DNA from: an uncultured Carnobacterium sp.
Lineage (GTDB): Bacteria > Bacillota > Bacilli > Lactobacillales > Aerococcaceae
DNA length: 10,351 nt
NCBI GenBank assembly: GCA_905371865.1
Contig: CAJPNA010000037.1
Span: 1 to 10,351 of the forward strand
Direction of reading: 5' to 3'
The translations under genes were made by a program, and so were the position numbers. Positions 1 through 5,882 of this stretch are shown here, one piece after another (the first letter of the stretch is position 1; the number at the start of each line of letters is the position of its first letter). The notes beneath the pieces are model-generated. The model saw nothing but the letters and a program-made list of their open reading frames with translations. It was not told the origin of the DNA and did not search any database.

Positions 1-437
1 GGTGCTAAAAGGTCAATAACTTTAATCCCTGTTTGTAGAATTTCATATTGACTGTTTAATTCTTCAAATTTTGGTGCTGGTTTATGGATTTCATGTCTTG
101 TAAAGTCTTCTGGGAACGGTTCTTTCAAGTCGATTGTATCTCCTAGAACGTTGAATACACGACCTAATGTTTCAGGTCCCACAGGAACGCTAATTGTGCG
201 TCCTAAGTCCACTACTTTCATGCCACGTTGCAAACCATCTGTAGATTCCATGGCAATCGTACGAACTGCACCATCCCCTAATTCTACAGCAGTTTCCAAT
301 GTAACAGTCTTTTCACTTCCGTCACTTGTTGTTTTCACAACTTGTAATGCATTATGAATATCTGGAACGCCTTCTTCTAAAGGAAATACCACGTCTACAA
401 CTGGCCCTACTACTTGTAAAATCTTTCCAGTTCTCAA
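1..437 (-). CDS. atpD: ATP synthase F1 subunit beta, N-terminal part (cut by the left window edge)
   Basis: Catalytic beta subunit of the F1 head; with alpha it forms the alpha3beta3 hexamer that makes or hydrolyses ATP at the cytoplasmic face of the membrane. The window holds 145 complete codons. The protein begins (M)RTGKILQVVGPVVDVVFP, the typical beta-barrel start of the family, and the visible part ends with IKVIDLLAP, just before the P-loop, which lies outside. The start is TTG at 437-435. It sits 8 nt after a strong GGAGG (450-446); an in-frame TAG lies a few codons upstream with no ATG or GTG between, so no other start is possible. The ATG at 442-440 is out of frame and stops after two codons. 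The gene follows atpG after 23 nt and belongs to the atp operon. Identity is certain; the catalytic residues cannot be checked here. Confidence 0.96.
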   Translation of the reverse strand, partial: MRTGKILQVVGPVVDVVFPLEEGVPDIHNALQVVKTTSDGSEKTVTLETAVELGDGAVRTIAMESTDGLQRGMKVVDLGRTISVPVGPETLGRVFNVLGDTIDLKEPFPEDFTRHEIHKPAPKFEELNSQYEILQTGIKVIDLLA

Positions 438-445
438 TCCATTTT

Positions 446-452
446 CCTCCTT
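446..452 (-). promoter_or_regulatory. Ribosome binding site that decides the TTG start of atpD
   Basis: Minus-strand AAGGAGG, 8 nt upstream of TTG (437-435). It also lies 3 nt before an out-of-frame ATG-GAT-TGA, whose stop codon overlaps the TTG. The spacing favours the TTG as the beta-subunit start. Confidence 0.8.
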
Positions 453-460
453 CTAAAATC

Positions 461-1393
461 CTAATGTTCTTCCAGAGCGGCTGCTCCACCGACAATTTCT
501 GTAATTTCTTGTGTAATTTGCGCTTGTCGTCTCTGGTTCAAATCTTGCGTTAAGTTACTGATTAAATCTTTAGCATTATCGGTAGCACTTCTCATCGCAG
601 TCATACGAGAGGCATGCTCTGCAGATTTAGCATCGATAATGGCTCCGTAAATAAGCGATTCCGCATATTGTGGAAGCAAGATGTCCATAATAATTTCCTT
701 GTTCGGTTCAAAAATATAATCCAATTCGTACTCTTTTGCTTCTTCTTCATCTAAGTCGATAATTGGTAACATTTTTTCAACACGATAGTTTGATAAAAGT
801 GCATTTACATGGTGATTATAGCAAACGTAAAATTCATCAAATTCACCGTCACGGAACATTTGGACCGCACTTGACACAATCTTTCTTACTTCTTCAAAGG
901 TTGGAATATCTGATACATCATTAATTTCAAGACGTACATCCACTCCAATTTTTTTGAAGAAGCGACTTGCAGCATCCCCAATTGTTAAGATAACATATTC
1001 ATCCTTTGATTGGTGGTCTAACTCTAACATTTCTCTTGTTGATTGGAAAATGGAAGAGTTGTAACTCCCAGCAAGTCCTTGATCAGATGAAATCACTAAA
1101 TATCCAGTCTTTTTAACTGGACGTTCAATTAATAAATCGTGATAGTCGATAAAAGAAGTAACTACTTCTCCATCTTCTGACGTTTCATCGACAACCTCTT
1201 CTTTATTGTGATTTGCGTATAGTAAGTGAGTTACAACTTCACGGATTTTTTGAGCGTAGTCTTGATAGTGACGCACTGCTTGCTCTGATTTGGCTAATTT
1301 TGCTGCAGAGACCATCTGCATGGCGCTAGTGATTTGACTTGTTTTCTTTGTTGAAACAATTCTCTTCTTTAAATCATTTAAGGAAGCCGTCAT
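461..1393 (-). CDS. atpG: ATP synthase F1 subunit gamma
   Basis: Central rotor stalk of F1, which couples c-ring rotation to conformational change in the beta subunits. The 310-residue product starts MTASLNDLKKRIVSTKKTSQ, the N-terminal helix of the family. It carries GYLVISSDQGLAGSYN around residues 97-112 and ends with the C-terminal signature ITQEITEIVGGAAA (293-306), the helix that enters the alpha3beta3 cavity. It is about 20 residues longer than the common 287-residue form. The extra length lies near residues 61-90, is rich in Glu/Asp, and sits between the N-terminal helix and the central domain; longer gamma subunits of this kind are known in lactic acid bacteria. The ATG follows the ribosome binding site AAAGGAG. 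The gene lies 24 nt after atpA and 23 nt before atpD, inside the atp operon. No key motif is missing. Confidence 0.98.
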   Translation of the reverse strand: MTASLNDLKKRIVSTKKTSQITSAMQMVSAAKLAKSEQAVRHYQDYAQKIREVVTHLLYANHNKEEVVDETSEDGEVVTSFIDYHDLLIERPVKKTGYLVISSDQGLAGSYNSSIFQSTREMLELDHQSKDEYVILTIGDAASRFFKKIGVDVRLEINDVSDIPTFEEVRKIVSSAVQMFRDGEFDEFYVCYNHHVNALLSNYRVEKMLPIIDLDEEEAKEYELDYIFEPNKEIIMDILLPQYAESLIYGAIIDAKSAEHASRMTAMRSATDNAKDLISNLTQDLNQRRQAQITQEITEIVGGAAALEEH

Positions 1394-1417
1394 TCAGGTC
1401 ACCTCTCCTTTCTACGC

Positions 1418-2926
1418 TTATTGAACACGTTCAAATAAATGAATTTGTTTGAAACTCTCAATCACTTTGTAGAATTTCTCTTCATCCGAAATCACATGTT
1501 GATCGCGGATTTCATTCAATAAATCTCTATGTTCGCTTTCTAAATGTTGATATAATGCTTTTTCAAATGATTTAATACGATCGATTGGAATCGCATCTAA
1601 TAAACCATGTGTTAAAGCAAATAAAATCGATACTTGATATTCGATTGGTAACGGTTGGTGAACATCTTGTTTCAAGACTTCAACTGTACGTTTACCACGA
1701 TTTAATTTTTGTTGAGTTGCCGCATCCAAATCAGAACCAAATTGTGTGAAGGCTTCTAATTCACGGTAACTTGCTAAGTCGATACGTAATGTACCTGAAA
1801 CTTTTTTCATCGCTTTAATTTGGGCAGAACCCCCAACACGCGATACAGATAATCCGGCTGATAACCCTGGACGTACACCTGAATAGAACAAGTCACTTTC
1901 TAAGAAAATTTGTCCATCGGTAATAGAGATTACGTTTGTTGGGATATATGCGGAAATATCTCCTGCTTGTGTTTCGATGATTGGTAAGGCTGTTAAAGAT
2001 CCTCCGCCTAATTCATCGTTTAATTTAGCGGCACGTTCTAATAAACGTGAGTGCAAGTAGAATACATCCCCTGGATATGCTTCACGACCTGGCGGACGGC
2101 GAAGTAATAGGGAAATTTCACGATAAGCCGCTGCTTGTTTTGATAAATCATCATAGATAATCAATACATCGCGACCTTGATACATCCACTCTTCACCCAT
2201 TGCTGTACCTGCATATGGTGCAATATAAAGCATTGGTGCTGGTTGAGACGCACTAGCGGATACAACAGTTGTATAATCCATTGCTCCGTAACGTTTCAAT
2301 GTTTCTACAAGAGCTTTAACCGTAGATTCTTTTTGTCCAATGGCTACATAAATACATAACGTATCTTTGCCTTTTTGGTTTAAAATTGCATCCACTGCAA
2401 TACTTGTTTTACCAGTTTTACGGTCACCGATGATTAACTCACGTTGCCCTTTACCAATTGGTACTAAAGCATCTACTACTTTTAATCCCGTTGGTAATGA
2501 TTGTTTAACGCTTTGACGTTGCATAACGCCAGGTGCTTCATTTTCAACTGGTCTTGTTTTGGTTGTTTCGATGGCACCTAAACCATCGATTGGACGGCCT
2601 AAAGCATCAACAACACGTCCAATAAGCGCATCCCCTACAGGTACGTCTAAAATGCGTCCTGTACGTTTTACGGGTTCCCCTTCATGAATATTTTCATAAG
2701 AGCCAAAGATGATAACCCCTACGTCATTCTTCTCTAAGTTTTGAGCCATTCCATATGCGCCATTGTTAAATTCTACTAATTCTCCAGCCATTACATTTGT
2801 AAGACCGATGACACGAGCAATTCCGTCCCCGATGAACGATACTTCACCGATTTCTTCAATCTGTTCTTTTGTTTCAAAAGAAGCGATTTGGTCACGAATT
2901 CTCGCTGTAATATTACTCATTTCCAT
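1418..2926 (-). CDS. atpA: ATP synthase F1 subunit alpha
   Basis: Non-catalytic nucleotide-binding subunit of the F1 head, 502 residues, the usual length. Visible in order: N-terminal beta-barrel with GDGIARVIGLTNVMAGELVE (33-52); P-loop GDRKTGKT (167-174), where Lys replaces the Gln of E. coli and Bacillus, a form I recall from lactic acid bacteria; Walker B DVLIIYDD (253-260); and SVSRVGG (360-366), whose Arg363 corresponds to the arginine finger reaching into the beta catalytic site. The alpha/beta family signature just before it reads PGLSAGLSVS (353-362) instead of the usual P-A-[IV]-[DN] opening. The start may be Met1 (2926) or Met3 (2920); Met1 is better spaced from the GAGGTGA ribosome binding site. 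The gap from atpH is 10 nt, and the atpH stop codon lies inside that ribosome binding site. Confidence 0.98.
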   Translation of the reverse strand: MEMSNITARIRDQIASFETKEQIEEIGEVSFIGDGIARVIGLTNVMAGELVEFNNGAYGMAQNLEKNDVGVIIFGSYENIHEGEPVKRTGRILDVPVGDALIGRVVDALGRPIDGLGAIETTKTRPVENEAPGVMQRQSVKQSLPTGLKVVDALVPIGKGQRELIIGDRKTGKTSIAVDAILNQKGKDTLCIYVAIGQKESTVKALVETLKRYGAMDYTTVVSASASQPAPMLYIAPYAGTAMGEEWMYQGRDVLIIYDDLSKQAAAYREISLLLRRPPGREAYPGDVFYLHSRLLERAAKLNDELGGGSLTALPIIETQAGDISAYIPTNVISITDGQIFLESDLFYSGVRPGLSAGLSVSRVGGSAQIKAMKKVSGTLRIDLASYRELEAFTQFGSDLDAATQQKLNRGKRTVEVLKQDVHQPLPIEYQVSILFALTHGLLDAIPIDRIKSFEKALYQHLESEHRDLLNEIRDQHVISDEEKFYKVIESFKQIHLFERVQ

Positions 2927-2936
2927 TTATGCCATC

Positions 2937-2943
2937 TCACCTC
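2937..2943 (-). promoter_or_regulatory. atpA ribosome binding site overlapping the atpH stop codon
   Basis: Minus-strand GAGGTGA, whose last three bases are the TGA stop of atpH. It lies 10 nt before the atpA ATG at 2926. Ribosomes finishing atpH therefore cover the atpA initiation region, which suggests translational coupling of delta and alpha. Confidence 0.7.
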
Positions 2944-3479
2944 TTTATTCCTGTTTGGCTAATTTTCTCTTTGAATTGTTTTAATTTATTTGCGATTGTT
3001 CCATCTAACAAGAACTCTTTGGTTTTTAATTGTACTCCACCAATCACTGAAGGATCAACGGTATTCACCCAAGAATCGAATTCTTTATTGGTTTTGTTTT
3101 GGAATGCAATAGCAATACGATCAATTTGTTCATCCGTTAAAGGAATCGCCGAAATAATTTCTAATTTATTGGCATTATAAATATCTAAGAAAGCCTCAAG
3201 TGCTTCTACAACATTCATTGATCCATCTTCAGATGGGAAAGTTGCTAAGTACTCTTGCGTTTCCTTTGATAAATGGCCAAATGCAGCCTCTAATACAGAG
3301 AGTTTTTTGTCATAAGAAACATGTTCTAAATGCATCATCTGTTTAAACGTTGACGTATTTTGTATTCCTGCTAAAATGGCATGAATTTCTCTTGTCACTT
3401 GCTCTAAATAACCTTCGTATTTCGCCTTTGCATAAAAATGGCTGGCTTCTTTAACGATATCTTTGTGATATTTTACCAT
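2937..3479 (-). CDS. atpH: ATP synthase F1 subunit delta
   Basis: Peripheral-stalk subunit that ties the top of the alpha3beta3 head to the b subunits. It has 180 residues, the normal length. The N-terminal half is divergent: the usual RYAKALFE-like motif appears as FYAKAKYE (15-22). The C-terminal part is clear, with DPSVIGGVQLKTKEFLLDG, the conserved delta/OSCP end, followed by IANKLKQF. The ATG at 3479 shares one base with the TAA stop of atpF (TAATG), so initiation is probably coupled to termination of atpF. A weak GGGG/GGAA purine stretch is the only upstream ribosome binding signal. Operon position between atpF and atpA agrees with the assignment. Confidence 0.97.
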   Translation of the reverse strand: MVKYHKDIVKEASHFYAKAKYEGYLEQVTREIHAILAGIQNTSTFKQMMHLEHVSYDKKLSVLEAAFGHLSKETQEYLATFPSEDGSMNVVEALEAFLDIYNANKLEIISAIPLTDEQIDRIAIAFQNKTNKEFDSWVNTVDPSVIGGVQLKTKEFLLDGTIANKLKQFKEKISQTGIKR

Positions 3480-3985
3480 TAGCTTTCCAACCCCTTAATG
3501 AAGGACTCAATCACTTCTTGATGTCTTTCTGGTGTCACTTCTTTTTCAAGAATTTGACTAGCAAGTTGAATTGATAGGCCAACAATTTCATCTTGTACTT
3601 GAGCAATGGCACGTTGTTTCATTGAATCTACTTCACGCTGCCCTTCTGCTTTCATACGAGAGACTACATTCTTACCCTCTTTAATCATTTCATCTTGCGT
3701 TTTTGAAGCTGCTTCGCGAGCGTTATCTAAAATTTCGCTGCCTTTCATTTCTGCATTATGGATAATTTCATTTGCATTTGCTTGAATTTCTTCTGCAGCT
3801 TTTCTCTTTTCAGCAGCCTCATCTAAATCTTTAGCGATTTTCTCACGACGAGCTTCTAACATGGCATTTACTTTATCCCAAGCAAAATATTTTACCAAGA
3901 AGAGTAACAATGTCATTGAGATTAATACGACTAAAGTGTCGCCCAAAACTGTACTGGTATTACCTGATAACATAACTTCAAACAT
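3479..3985 (-). CDS. atpF: ATP synthase F0 subunit b
   Basis: Membrane-anchored stator stalk; a dimer holds F1 against the turning rotor. The 168 residues match the family in length and plan. There is a short extracytoplasmic N-terminus, one membrane helix at about residues 13-34 (LVVLISMTLLLFLVKYFAW), then a long charged helix rich in Ala, Glu, Lys and Arg that is expected to form the right-handed coiled coil. The C-terminal SIQLASQILEKEV is typical of the delta-contacting end. The start is well supported: AAAGGAGGGGTGA lies 8 nt (from GGAGG) before ATG 3985. The stop overlaps the atpH start by one base. It follows atpE after 40 nt, a gap that holds a small hairpin. Confidence 0.98.
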   Translation of the reverse strand: MFEVMLSGNTSTVLGDTLVVLISMTLLLFLVKYFAWDKVNAMLEARREKIAKDLDEAAEKRKAAEEIQANANEIIHNAEMKGSEILDNAREAASKTQDEMIKEGKNVVSRMKAEGQREVDSMKQRAIAQVQDEIVGLSIQLASQILEKEVTPERHQEVIESFIKGLES

Positions 3986-4006
3986 CGCTCACCCCTCCTT
4001 TACGAC

Positions 4007-4030
4007 AATAATTCCACTTATTGGATTATT
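4007..4030 (-). repeat. Small hairpin spanning the atpE stop codon
   Basis: Minus strand reads AATAAT-CCA-ATAAG-TGG-A-ATTATT: 9 pairs (6 + 3), a 5-nt loop and one bulged base. The 5' arm contains the atpE TAA (4028-4026). There is no T-run after it, so it is not a classical terminator. Most pairs are A-T, so stability is modest. It may influence mRNA processing or stability downstream of the highly translated c-subunit gene, but this is inference. Confidence 0.45.
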
Positions 4031-4241
4031 TAACGAATACAAGGATAAGAGCGATAAGTACAGCGAAGATAGGCATCGCTTCGATTAAGGCTACCCCGAT
4101 GAACATTGTAGAACGTAATTCATTACTTAGTTCTGGTTGACGAGTCATTGATTCGATTGTTTTTACGATTACTGCTTGGTTACCATAGGCTGCTGCTAAA
4201 GCTGCTCCTACTACTGCAATTGCTGCTGCTAATTCTGTCAT
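4026..4241 (-). CDS. atpE: ATP synthase F0 subunit c (rotor ring proteolipid)
   Basis: Forms the membrane rotor ring that carries protons. It has 71 residues as two membrane hairpin helices (about 4-28 and 46-69) joined by the polar loop with the conserved RQPE (34-37). The ion-carrying acid is Glu54 in FIGVALIEAMPIF. The S-T-x-x-Y residues after the acid that mark Na+-binding c subunits are absent (A55, M56, P57), so H+ is the expected ion. In helix 1 the usual GxGxGxG packing motif is A14-x-A16-x-A18-x-G20 (GAALAAAYG, 12-20). Three of four glycines are alanine, resembling the AxAxAxA motif of alkaliphilic Bacillus. Ribosome binding site GAGG lies 8 nt before ATG 4241. The gene follows atpB after 23 nt. 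Identity is certain; the effect of the motif on ring size is inference. Confidence 0.98.
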   Translation of the reverse strand: MTELAAAIAVVGAALAAAYGNQAVIVKTIESMTRQPELSNELRSTMFIGVALIEAMPIFAVLIALILVFVK

Positions 4242-4264
4242 TATAAATTCCTCATTTCTAAAAA

Positions 4265-4978
4265 TTAATGTTTCATTACTTTATGTGAGATATAAACCAT
4301 CGTCAACGTACAGAATACGTACGCTTGAATGGCACCAATCACCATTGAAAATCCTTGCCATACGACTCCTAATGGAATTGCAAGAATATATGTTATTAAG
4401 CCTGCTGCGGATGAGAACATCACGATCAACCCTAACAACACTTCGCCGGCATAAATATTTCCGTATAAACGGAATGCCAACGTAATTGTATTCGTAAACT
4501 CTTCAATCAATTTGATTGGGAGCATAAACGACATTGGACTTAAGTAAGAATGATGAATATATCCTTTGAGTCCCATCTTCTGTACGCCAGAATAATGTGC
4601 GATTAATGTGGTCATCAGCGCTAAAGCCAAACATACAATCGGACTGGCTGTTGGACTGGCAAAATAGCTATGGTCTTCATAGTGAATAAAGATAATTAGC
4701 CCAACCATATTAGCGACTAACACAAAAGAGAACAGTGAGAAAATGTATAAGTAATATGTTTTTCCTGTCTCCTCATCAACTGCATTATTTACAATCCCCT
4801 TCGTGAAGTCCATTAAGGCTTCCAAAGCGTTTTGCATCTTGCTTGGCTTCATCGAAACCTTTCTGGACGCAAAAATTGTAAACAAGGCGATTAGTAAAAC
4901 ACTAACCCCACACGAAATCAAAATCGGAACTGAAAACGACAATCCAAAAATCTCAACCACTTTTGGTGTTGCTTCCAT
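4265..4978 (-). CDS. atpB: ATP synthase F0 subunit a
   Basis: Membrane stator subunit with the proton half-channels facing the c-ring. It is 237 residues long, normal for Firmicutes, with several hydrophobic helices. The essential arginine is Arg170 in LAFRLYGNIYAGE (168-179), and the C-terminal helix carries WQGFSMVIGAIQAYVF (207-222). The chosen start is ATG 4978 (MEATPKVVEIFG), matching family length and preceded by AAAGGAGGGG, though the spacing is long (about 11-13 nt). An upstream in-frame ATG at 5035 would add 19 residues unlike the family and would lie inside the upstream hairpin, so I rejected it. It is the first gene of the atp operon here; atpI, which precedes it in Bacillus, is missing. 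Position 178 (Arg+8) is Gly, as in neutrophiles, and not the Lys reported for alkaliphilic Bacillus. Confidence 0.97.
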   Translation of the reverse strand: MEATPKVVEIFGLSFSVPILISCGVSVLLIALFTIFASRKVSMKPSKMQNALEALMDFTKGIVNNAVDEETGKTYYLYIFSLFSFVLVANMVGLIIFIHYEDHSYFASPTASPIVCLALALMTTLIAHYSGVQKMGLKGYIHHSYLSPMSFMLPIKLIEEFTNTITLAFRLYGNIYAGEVLLGLIVMFSSAAGLITYILAIPLGVVWQGFSMVIGAIQAYVFCTLTMVYISHKVMKH

Positions 4979-5000
4979 GCTTCTTATTTCCCCTCCTTTA

Positions 5001-5077
5001 CACCAAATAAAAAAACTGACAATAATCCTATACATTGAGGCATTCGCTCAGTACGGTGATTATTGTCAGATTTGGTG
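5001..5077 (-). terminator. Extended inverted repeat with T7 tract between upp and atpB: probable intrinsic terminator or attenuator
   Basis: Read on the minus strand: CACCAAAT (5077-5070), CTGACAATAATC (5069-5058), a 30-nt loop, GATTATTGTCAG (5027-5016), TTTTTTT (5015-5009), ATTTGGTG (5008-5001). The inner 12-bp arms are perfectly complementary and are followed at once by seven Ts, the shape of a Rho-independent terminator. The outer 8-nt arms are also perfectly complementary, so the T7 is a bulge in a 20-bp interrupted palindrome. The loop holds a further imperfect stem (TAC-TGAG with CTCA-AT-GTA, 5031-5053). The T-tract ends 31 nt before the atpB ATG and the outer 3' arm abuts the atpB ribosome binding site. 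It could end the upp transcript, or act as a leader attenuator for the atp operon if transcription starts upstream. Confidence 0.75.
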
Positions 5078-5081
5078 GCAA

Positions 5082-5106
5082 TAGTCTATCGCAAAAGCGT
5101 TGACTA
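5082..5106 (-). repeat. Short imperfect hairpin just after upp
   Basis: TAGTC (5082-5086) pairs with GACTA (5102-5106) and CGC (5090-5092) with GCG (5097-5099) around an AAAA/TTTT loop, with a 3x2 internal loop. No T-run follows. It lies between the upp stop and the large palindrome, making two tandem hairpins. It could be part of the same RNA leader or 3' end; it is weak enough to be chance. Confidence 0.3.
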
Positions 5107-5116
5107 CATTAATTTA

Positions 5117-5752
5117 TTATTTGGTTCCGAATAAACGATCTCCAGCATCTCCTAATCCTGGAAGAATGTATCCATATTCATTCAATCTTTCATCTAATGC
5201 TGCTGCATAGATGTCGATATCTGGATGTGCTTTACGAAGGACTTCTACCCCTTCAGGAGCTGCTACTAAACAGCAGAACTTAATTGAACTTGGTTGTGCA
5301 CCTCGCTTCAATAGTGCGTCAATAGCGGCTACGGCAGAACCTCCTGTAGCTAACATAGGATCAACGACAAACAATTGTCTTTCAGAAATATCTGAAGGTA
5401 ACTTCACGAAATACTCAACTGGTTGCAGCGTTTCATGATCACGATACATACCAACGTGCCCAATTTTGGCAGCTGGGATTAATTCGAGAATTCCATCCAC
5501 CATTCCAAGTCCTGCACGCAGAATCGGAATGATAGCAACTTTTTTACCAGCCAATGTCTTCAATGTTGTTTTAACAAGTGGGGTTTCGATTTCTACATCT
5601 TCAAGAGGTAGATCTCTAGAAACCTCATAAGCCATTAGCATTGAAATTTCGTTTACAACTTCGCGGAAAACTTTTGTTCCACAATCTTTTTGACGAATCA
5701 TTGTTAATTTATGTTGAATTAACGGATGATCAAGTACGTGAAATTTACCCAT
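5117..5752 (-). CDS. upp: Uracil phosphoribosyltransferase
   Basis: Cytoplasmic pyrimidine-salvage enzyme that converts uracil and PRPP to UMP and pyrophosphate. It has 211 residues against about 209 in the family. Visible motifs are MGKFHVLDHPLIQHKLT at the N-terminus; the TGTKVFREVVNEI-like region at 25-36, here CGTKVFREVVNEI; ILRAGLGMVDG (77-87); the PRPP-binding loop DPMLATGGSA (131-140); and the uracil-binding C-terminus YILPGLGDAGDRLFGTK (195-211). ATG 5752 follows AAGGAG with 8-nt spacing. It lies 130 nt after glyA, with a plausible promoter of its own, and 138 nt before atpB, with a terminator-like palindrome between. The glyA-upp-atp neighbourhood is the one known from Bacillus and fits the assignment. 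Nothing is unusual in the protein. Confidence 0.98.
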   Translation of the reverse strand: MGKFHVLDHPLIQHKLTMIRQKDCGTKVFREVVNEISMLMAYEVSRDLPLEDVEIETPLVKTTLKTLAGKKVAIIPILRAGLGMVDGILELIPAAKIGHVGMYRDHETLQPVEYFVKLPSDISERQLFVVDPMLATGGSAVAAIDALLKRGAQPSSIKFCCLVAAPEGVEVLRKAHPDIDIYAAALDERLNEYGYILPGLGDAGDRLFGTK

Positions 5753-5791
5753 TTGTTATTCTCCTTCCAATACATTAGTGTCACTTCTTTC

Positions 5792-5820
5792 ATTCTACCT
5801 AAAAAAACATTAAATATCTA
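5792..5820 (-). promoter_or_regulatory. Candidate sigma-A promoter for upp
   Basis: Minus strand shows TAGATA (5820-5815), a 17-nt spacer containing a T7 run, then TAGAAT (5797-5792). Agreement is 4/6 with TTGACA and 5/6 with TATAAT. Transcription would start near 5785, about 30 nt before the upp ATG. The rest of the 130-nt glyA-upp gap is AT-rich and shows no convincing terminator stem. Confidence 0.5.
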
Positions 5821-5882
5821 GTCTCATTCTGAAAACTTATTAATATTTTCATAAACTGAAACAAACCTTTACATATAATTCA

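Noticed and set aside
151..3180. Several plus-strand open frames of 60-83 codons opposite atpD, atpG, atpA and atpH
   Set aside because: All lie antisense to well-supported atp genes, lack ribosome binding sites and have compositions expected of antisense shadows.
4979..5035. A 19-codon N-terminal extension of atpB from ATG 5035
   Set aside because: It exceeds the family length, places the start inside the terminator-like hairpin and would span the real ribosome binding site. ATG 4978 matches the family start.
5753..5882. Terminator or regulatory hairpin between glyA and upp
   Set aside because: The region has repeated TTTCAG in direct, not inverted, orientation and several A/T runs, but no stem followed by a T-tract.
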